The notes beneath the pieces were generated by a model. The model worked only from the letters and a program-made list of their open reading frames with translations, was not told the origin of the DNA and ran no database searches. This document shows positions 59,491-64,000 of a stretch of 64,000 bases of DNA, one piece after another. This DNA is from Bin87 sp965261195 (lineage in GTDB: Bacteria; Chloroflexota; Dehalococcoidia; Lucifugimonadales; UBA3495): positions 2,170,001 to 2,234,000 of the forward strand of contig OZ253455.1 in NCBI GenBank assembly GCA_965261195.1. The letters are read 5' to 3'. Positions within the stretch are counted from its first letter, which is position 1; each line of letters opens with the position of its first letter. The translations under genes were made by a program, and so were the position numbers.

Positions 59491-60543
59491 ATGCGGTTCG
59501 GTTCTTTCGTATTTCCGGTTAGCCACCATCCTGAAAACGACTCGGCGGTGATTGACAGCACGCTGGACGAGATTGTGCTCGCCGAACAGATTGGTATGCA
59601 CTCGGTATGGCTCACCGAGCACCACTTCGACGGCGCTGCCGCCCACGCTGATCCGGTGGTACTGGGGGCCGCGGTGGCCGCGCGCACCACGCATCTGAAA
59701 ATCGGTTTTGCCGTTGTTGAACTGGCCTTCCACCATCCCGTGCGGCTGGCGGTGCAAACCTCGCTGCTGGACAACCTTAGCCACGGGCGGCTGATTGTCG
59801 GGCTGGGGCGCGGCTCGGCGTACAACCACTATGAGTATGTGGGTTTTGGCCTCACCATGGCGGAAGGCATCGCCCGGCTGGATGAGGCCGAGCAGTTGCT
59901 GGTGGAGGCGTGGACATCCGAGGACCTTTCGCACCGGGGCGCAACGTGGGACGTGGAATTTCCGCTGCTGCGCCCGCGTCCGTATCAGAAGCCCCATCCG
60001 CCGCTGATTCGCGCCTGCATCAGCGAAGCTTCTGCTGTCAGCATGGCGAAAATCGGCCGGCCCATCCTGATTGGTATTCAGACCATCGAAACACTCCAGG
60101 CGCGCCTGGAGCGGTACCGCGAAACCATGCTGGACTCGGGATTCACCGAGCAGGACACCGAGGCGACGCTGGATCAATGCTGGGCGTCCCGCGACCTGTT
60201 TGTGGCCGACAGTTACAGCGAGGCCGCCGAGATTGCCGAGGCCGGTTTCGAGCGCGAGCGCTCCCACTTCCGCCGCGCCCGCGAACTGTACAATCCCGAC
60301 GGGTTGCGTCCCGGCGACTCCCCGCCTCCTGATCCCAACCGGCCCATCCCGGCCGGCGAGAGTCTGGAGCACTCGTTCATCATGGGCACGCCGTCGCAGG
60401 TGGCGGAGCAGGTCGCCGCCATGCGCGACATCGGCGTCCGCAACCTCATGTTCAAGCTGAACACGGGAGAGATGGACACGCAGCGGGTGCAGAAGTCGAT
60501 GCGTTTGCTGGGCGAGCAGGTGATGCCGAAGTTTGTCGGGTAG
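59491..60543 (+). CDS. LLM-class flavin-dependent monooxygenase
   Basis: 350-aa luciferase-like protein. It has MRFGSFVFPVSHHPENDSAV, IVLAEQIGMHSVWLTEHHFD, ELAFHHPVRLAVQTSLLDNL, SHGRLIVGLGRGSAYNHYEY, ARLDEAEQLLVEAW, RPYQKPHPPLIRACISEASA and the C-terminal IMGTPSQVAEQVAAMRDIGV. The EHHF motif is typical of the luciferase branch. The start at 59491 is set by GAGG 5 nt upstream; ATG at 59473 is also in frame. Fourth LLM protein of the window; isolated from possible reductase partners. Confidence 0.9.
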   Translation: MRFGSFVFPVSHHPENDSAVIDSTLDEIVLAEQIGMHSVWLTEHHFDGAAAHADPVVLGAAVAARTTHLKIGFAVVELAFHHPVRLAVQTSLLDNLSHGRLIVGLGRGSAYNHYEYVGFGLTMAEGIARLDEAEQLLVEAWTSEDLSHRGATWDVEFPLLRPRPYQKPHPPLIRACISEASAVSMAKIGRPILIGIQTIETLQARLERYRETMLDSGFTEQDTEATLDQCWASRDLFVADSYSEAAEIAEAGFERERSHFRRARELYNPDGLRPGDSPPPDPNRPIPAGESLEHSFIMGTPSQVAEQVAAMRDIGVRNLMFKLNTGEMDTQRVQKSMRLLGEQVMPKFVG

Positions 60544-60548
60544 GGGAC

Positions 60549-60690
60549 GCCCCTCACACCCGGCCCCTTTCCCATTGGGAGAGGGGAGCCCAGCCGCTGT
60601 CATTGCGAGCGCAGCGTGGCAATCCCGCTGGCGCAGGTAGGGACGTTAGCCCGACGAGATTGCCACGTCTCGCTGGGCTCCTCACATTGA
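60549..60690. repeat. CTCTCCC palindrome followed by partial TGTCATTGCGAG repeat
   Basis: CACCCGGCCCCTTTCCCATT and GGGAGAGGGGAGCCC form a stem just after the LLM stop (possible terminator), and 60598-60690 carries CTGTCATTGCGAGCGCAGCG, TGGCAATCCCG and ACGAGATTGCCACGTC arms of the larger repeat. Confidence 0.55.
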
Positions 60691-60702
60691 CAGGGCCTGG
60701 GC

Positions 60703-60815
60703 GTAACTGTTCAGACTTGAGGGGATCTTCGGCTTTTCCGACTGGTTGTGGACGGGTGGCCAAGCACGGAATTTGCTTTGCAAGCCGACCCGTCCCCTCA
60801 AACGTGAACAGTTAC
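60703..60815. mobile_element. 113-bp MITE with IS66-type ends
   Basis: Starts GTAACTGTTCAGACTTGAGG and ends CCTCAAACGTGAACAGTTAC, the same termini as the IS66 element at 47535-48986. It is flanked by a perfect 8-bp direct repeat GCCTGGGC (60695-60702 and 60816-60823), the IS66 target-duplication length. The interior has no gene. A non-autonomous derivative movable by that transposase is the natural reading. Confidence 0.85.
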
Positions 60816-60914
60816 GCCTGGGCGCCGGGGTTTGACCGCTCGCAGCGCCAAACCTACAATGGGTTGCCCCGCTACAGCGGTCTCCCTATACAGCGGCCTC
60901 CCTCCGTAATTCTG

Positions 60915-61430
60915 ATGACACATATCCTGAACAGTCCAAACGCTTTGCGACGATCCGTTGCGCTGCTCGCCGTTGCGGCGATAGCGCTGCTGGCCACGGC
61001 CTGCGCGCCGGGGCAGCCGGCCGCCGACTTTGCGCTGACCACCTTCACCGGCGATAGTTTCACGCTGTCTGAACAGCGGGGCAACGTGGTGGTCATCAAC
61101 TTCTGGTACCCGTCGTGCCCGCCGTGCCGTGATGAGATGCCGGCGTTTCAGGATGTTTGGGAGCAGTATGAAGGACGTCAGGTACGGTTCATCGGGCTGT
61201 TTGTACCACAGGGGTTCGACACCGAGATCGAAGCCCGCCGGTTCGTTGACGAATTTGGTCTCACCTTCCAGTTCGCCACCGACGTGCGCGCGTTGGTGGC
61301 CCAGCAATACGCCGTGGAGTATTTCCCAACCACCTACTTCATCGATCAGGGCGGTCGGGTGGCGCGCCAGGAAATCAGCCGGATGGATGCCGACCGCCTG
61401 GCAGAGATCCTGTCGGACCTGCTGGGCTAG
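60915..61430 (+). CDS. TlpA/ResA-like thiol-disulfide oxidoreductase lipoprotein
   Basis: 171 aa. A signal peptide (LRRSVALLAVAAIALLATAC) ends in a lipobox Cys. The thioredoxin fold follows: DFALTTFTGDSFTLSEQRGN, VVVINFWYPSCPPCRDEMPA (active C-P-P-C), FIGLFVPQGFDTEIEARRFV and the cis-Pro strand EYFPTTYFIDQGG. It reduces periplasmic disulfides, for example in cytochrome c assembly. The start at 60915 follows the MITE insertion; an upstream open frame through the repeats is not part of the gene. It probably heads a unit with 61443 and 61960. Confidence 0.9.
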   Translation: MTHILNSPNALRRSVALLAVAAIALLATACAPGQPAADFALTTFTGDSFTLSEQRGNVVVINFWYPSCPPCRDEMPAFQDVWEQYEGRQVRFIGLFVPQGFDTEIEARRFVDEFGLTFQFATDVRALVAQQYAVEYFPTTYFIDQGGRVARQEISRMDADRLAEILSDLLG

Positions 61431-61442
61431 GTTGGGCCGGTC

Positions 61443-61940
61443 ATGCTGGTGCTGGAAGTCATACTGCTGATCATCCGCTGGGCCCACGCGCTGGCCGCCG
61501 TCACGTGGATTGGCGGCAGTCTGTTCCTGCTGCTGGCCGGACGGCCGGCCCTGCGCGCCGCAGATTCCCAGGGTCTCGTGGCCCGGGCGTTGGCCGTTGA
61601 ATTTCGGCCCATCGTCGGCACCGCAATCGGAGTGCTGATACTCAGCGGAGTCATGCTGGCGGTGAGCCGGCTGACGTCGGAGGCCGCCAGCATCCCATAC
61701 ACGGTGGTTCTGGTTGCCAAAATCGCGCTGGCCTGCTACGCCTTTTGCATCGCCTGGCTGCTGCCGCGGCGACGACGAGACCGACAGGCTGCATCGGCCG
61801 GCAAGTCTGCGCCGGCCGCCGCGTGGCGCAGGATTCCAGGCGCTTTGACCAGCCCAGCGGCGTTGACCGTTGTGGGCGTGGTCGTTATCGGGCTGGCCGA
61901 TGTGCTAGGCTGGCTGTTCGAGCACGGCCTGGCCAACTGA
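61443..61940 (+). CDS. Integral membrane protein (CopD/DUF2269-like)
   Basis: 165 aa with four hydrophobic helices: LEVILLIIRWAHALAAVTWI, GTAIGVLILSGVMLAVSRL, TVVLVAKIALACYAFCIAWL and AALTVVGVVVIGLADVLGWL. The RWAHALAAVTWIGGSLFLL segment with a membrane His matches CopD or UPF0093-like heme/copper-related membrane proteins. It starts 12 bp after the TlpA-like gene, consistent with a copper or cytochrome biogenesis role (inference). Confidence 0.7.
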   Translation: MLVLEVILLIIRWAHALAAVTWIGGSLFLLLAGRPALRAADSQGLVARALAVEFRPIVGTAIGVLILSGVMLAVSRLTSEAASIPYTVVLVAKIALACYAFCIAWLLPRRRRDRQAASAGKSAPAAAWRRIPGALTSPAALTVVGVVVIGLADVLGWLFEHGLAN

Positions 61941-61959
61941 TGGTCAGGAAGGAGAACAC

Positions 61960-62181
61960 ATGAGGACCGAATTGCTGGACATTATCGCCTGCCCGGTGTG
62001 CAAGGGGCCGCTGCTGCTGCACACGGACACGGTAGCGCCGGATGATGCAGTCAACGCCGGCGAGGTGCTGACCGGGACGTTGACCTGCCCGCCCTGCGAC
62101 GAACGCTATCCCATCGCCGAGGGCATACCCAACCTGCTGCCGCCCGACCTGCGGGACGCTGAAGCGGGGGCCGCACGGTAA
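61960..62181 (+). CDS. Trm112-family zinc-ribbon protein
   Basis: 73 aa. LLDIIACPVCKGPLLLHTDT and GTLTCPPCDERYPIAEGIPN give two CxxC pairs and the invariant YPI..GIPNLLP end of the Trm112/YcaR family, small activators of methyltransferases. The VAPDDAVNAGEVLT insert between the Cys pairs is a little longer than usual. AAGGAGA lies 7 nt before the ATG. Confidence 0.9.
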   Translation: MRTELLDIIACPVCKGPLLLHTDTVAPDDAVNAGEVLTGTLTCPPCDERYPIAEGIPNLLPPDLRDAEAGAAR

Positions 62182-62253
62182 TGGGCGCAGTGACGACGCA
62201 GGGACGAATGATTATTCGCGCCTACACACGATTACGGTAAAGCCTGGTGTTAA

Positions 62254-62790
62254 TTAGCCGCCGGTGATGATGGCCACTACCTCGGATGCCAGACCCTCGG
62301 CGCGTTCGCGCAGGGCGGGGCGGTCCAGGTTCTCAATCGGATGCTGCGTGAAGATGGTTGGGTAGTCTTCCGCGCCCCACATCTTGGCCATGGCGTTGGC
62401 GGTGGGGATGAACCGGTCGGTGCAAATGGTAGCAGAAGGGAGGCCGGCCTTCTCAACGTGGATTCCGTCGTGCACACTGCACGCACTGCAACTCCCTCAA
62501 TCGCCAATGGCAACCACCACCGAATCGACATTGGCCACCAGTTCCTGCAATTCCTGCGGGTCGGCGGGGCGGGAGGCGCTGGGCTTGCGGAGCCACCGCA
62601 CTTCGCTAATTTCGTAGCGGTTACGCAGCACCTCCGCCAACTCTTCAAGCAGTACGTCGGCGTTGCGCTTGCTGTCATCAATGAGGCCCAACCGGGTGCC
62701 GGCCAGCGAGGGCAGGCGCGGCGCGCCGTCGAAAGGCGCAATGATGGGTTCGGTGGTCGGGTTCACCAGGGTGTACTGTTGCGTTGCCAT
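62254..62790 (-). CDS. UGSC-family selenoprotein (in-frame UGA read as Sec)
   Basis: 178 aa when UGA (62497-62499) is decoded as selenocysteine. The frame is continuous: MATQQYTLVNPTTEPIIAPF, LAGTRLGLIDDSKRNADVLL, VDSVVVAIGD-U-GSCSACSVHDGI, HVEKAGLPSATICTDRFIP, then WGAEDYPTIFTQHPIENLDR and a normal end. U-G-S-C is the hallmark of the UGSC family, in which Sec or Cys takes the first position, so UGA here agrees with the family. A GC-rich partly self-complementary stretch follows UGA (GTTGCA...TGCAC), a possible SECIS. AAGGAG 8 nt upstream sets the start at 62790. The family function is not established; likely thiol/selenol redox or reductase chemistry. Confidence 0.9.
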
Positions 62791-62807
62791 GCTGTTCACT
62801 CCTTAGG

Positions 62808-63203
62808 TTATGTAGCCAAACGCTCTGCGTCGGCGATGTAGTTGGCGGTTTCACGAATACGACGCTCGGTATCTGCAAGCGGCTCGCATAGGCCGAGATA
62901 AAAGCAGTCGCCGTGTAATGCTCCCTGTCGGGAGTAATAGCGTCCCACCAGATTACGCACTGCCGGGTCTCTGACGGCCAGGGCCCGCAGTTCGGTGGAA
63001 GTTTCCGGCGTTCTCTCCGGTTCACGCCCAGTGCGCGCCAGGATCAGGGCGTCGGTGGCTCGTTTGGTCGCGCCCCAGGCTTTTTCCGCAGCATTGCGTA
63101 TTTTGCCCATCTCCAACATCTCCAGAGCATCGTCATAGAGCGTGTGAGCGTCGGCAAAAATAGCGTCGCCCGGGTGAATGGCGCTGCTCATGGGTTTATC
63201 CAT
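62808..63203 (-). CDS. HEPN/PaREP1-like protein upstream of the UGSC gene
   Basis: 131 aa, helical. TLYDDALEMLEMGKIRNAAE and KAWGATKRATDALILARTG correspond to the ASNKAWGLVAETVKAI helix of the triple at 31998-33429. TSTELRALAVRDPAVRNLVG, RQGALHGDCFYLGLCEP and IRETANYIADAERLA form the rest. It ends 17 bp before the UGSC start, so the two are surely cotranscribed. The start could also be the ATG four codons later. Confidence 0.7.
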   Translation of the reverse strand: MDKPMSSAIHPGDAIFADAHTLYDDALEMLEMGKIRNAAEKAWGATKRATDALILARTGREPERTPETSTELRALAVRDPAVRNLVGRYYSRQGALHGDCFYLGLCEPLADTERRIRETANYIADAERLAT

Positions 63204-63246
63204 TGCTCCGTCGGCGTAACTGATTCATAAATTGCCCAAGTGTCTA

Positions 63247-64000
63247 CTAACTCGTCCGCACCTTTTTGCTTACTGCGGTGGAGCCGACTTTTGGCCCCCA
63301 GCTGGGGATGACTGACGACATATTGGATTCCTCGCCGCCGGCGAATACTACCAGAATGTCGTCAGGTTCGGGTATCAGCGCAATCATCGTTGACTCATCG
63401 CCCGGTTCCACGTCGCCGCGCAGCACCTGGCCGCGTTTGAGATCGGCCACGGAGCGCTGGATGTTGGCGTGCAGGTAGGTTCGTATGTCGGCCTTGGTCC
63501 AGTCTTGCCACAGCCGACTGTTGCCGGCAAACGTCACCACAATCTGGCCCTGGCGGATACCCACCGACAAATCACCCACCGAGCCGGACGTTGACATCGA
63601 TGTGCCCAGCGACGATGCAACGTCGGCCAGGGCGTACAGGATGGCTTCGGGTCGGCCCACCGCGCGGGTCTGGCGAGGACTTTCACCGGCAAACACGGTA
63701 ACGACGCTGTCCGACGCATCGAAGCCGCGTTCCACGTGCAGCGGCGTCCAGTGGGTGTCTCCTTCGGCCTCGGCGATACAGTAGGTGTACTTGCCGGGAT
63801 GGCCGATAACGCTGCGGTCGAACAGGCCCGGAATGGCGGCGCAGGCATTCATCAGGATGAGCCGGATGGAGCGGCCAATGGTGCCGTTGGCGCGGTTGCC
63901 GGGACCGAACAGGTTGTTACGGCTATTGAGGCCAATCTGCGCGGCGATGGGGCCGTTGACGATGCACAGCACGGCGGCGCCGCCCATGCTGGACGACGGC
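63247..64000 (-). CDS. Hypothetical protein of the UGSC operon, 5' end beyond window
   Basis: At least 250 codons, open to the window edge, so the N terminus is outside. It contains SSMGGAAVLCIVNGPIAAQI, GLNSRNNLFGPGNRANGTIG, RSIRLILMNACAAIPGLFDR, GHPGKYTYCIAEAEGDTHWT, PLHVERGFDASDSVVTVFAG and a C-terminal alpha/beta part (ILVVFAGGEES). I recognise the sequence type as a frequent neighbour of UGSC-family genes in environmental genomes but know no function. The ATG at 63987 is probably internal. It is the most upstream gene of the operon visible here. Confidence 0.65.
   Translation of the reverse strand, partial: PSSSMGGAAVLCIVNGPIAAQIGLNSRNNLFGPGNRANGTIGRSIRLILMNACAAIPGLFDRSVIGHPGKYTYCIAEAEGDTHWTPLHVERGFDASDSVVTVFAGESPRQTRAVGRPEAILYALADVASSLGTSMSTSGSVGDLSVGIRQGQIVVTFAGNSRLWQDWTKADIRTYLHANIQRSVADLKRGQVLRGDVEPGDESTMIALIPEPDDILVVFAGGEESNMSSVIPSWGPKVGSTAVSKKVRTS

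Overview
GC-rich environmental bacterial DNA. Several traits fit a Chloroflexota (SAR202/Dehalococcoidia-like) genome: four different luciferase-like (LLM) flavin monooxygenases, a DUF35 plus thiolase-like pair, MmgE/PrpD, carboxymuconolactone decarboxylase, a DUF1501/DUF1800/NHL operon, a UGSC-family selenoprotein and a heavy IS load. This placement is an inference; there is no rRNA or phylogenetic marker in the window. The only RNA gene seen with certainty is a tRNA-Val(GAC).

Layout. 0-14.2 kb is an insertion-sequence graveyard. It holds ISAs1, three IS630 elements stacked end to end at one TA, and IS701, IS110, IS1380 and two IS5-type elements, mostly decayed, around a dodecin gene, a MetE-like methyltransferase and a broken integrase. 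14.2-18.6 kb has the tRNA, a broken nucleotidyltransferase with a partner gene, the DUF35/thiolase pair and a HAD phosphatase. 18.75-20.35 kb is a single DNA methyltransferase-HNH fusion gene bounded by 29-bp perfect inverted repeats. 20.4-30 kb has molybdenum-enzyme genes (XdhC, MobA-like, formate dehydrogenase), an LLM enzyme, a Uma2 protein and an aminotransferase; MogA follows at 39.5 kb. 30-33.4 kb has a DUF433/DUF5615 toxin-antitoxin pair, a predicted selenocysteine peroxiredoxin and three tandem HEPN/PaREP1-like genes. 33.4-41.2 kb carries an LLM enzyme, a hydrolase, pentapeptide, enoyl-CoA hydratase and HIT proteins and two more HEPN-like genes. 41.3-45.1 kb is the NHL/DUF1501/DUF1800 operon. 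46.8-49.1 kb is an IS5 element split by a nested IS66. 49-61.5 kb is mainly catabolic (two LLM enzymes, CMD, alpha/beta hydrolase, PrpD, SDR) plus a VapBC-like pair and thioredoxin-fold lipoproteins. 62.2-64 kb is an operon with the UGSC selenoprotein.

How the genes fit together. The catabolic genes suggest oxidative attack on recalcitrant organics (flavin monooxygenases) followed by hydrolase, decarboxylase and CoA-type steps, with formate oxidation supplying reductant. Two genes with in-frame UGA at redox-motif cysteine positions imply that the host uses selenocysteine. Both sit immediately downstream of HEPN/PaREP1-like genes.

Repeats are a theme: palindromic intergenic repeats (one lies in frame inside the formate dehydrogenase gene), a 113-bp MITE with IS66-type ends and an 8-bp target duplication, and short (11-17 bp) tandem duplications, several of them at translation starts.
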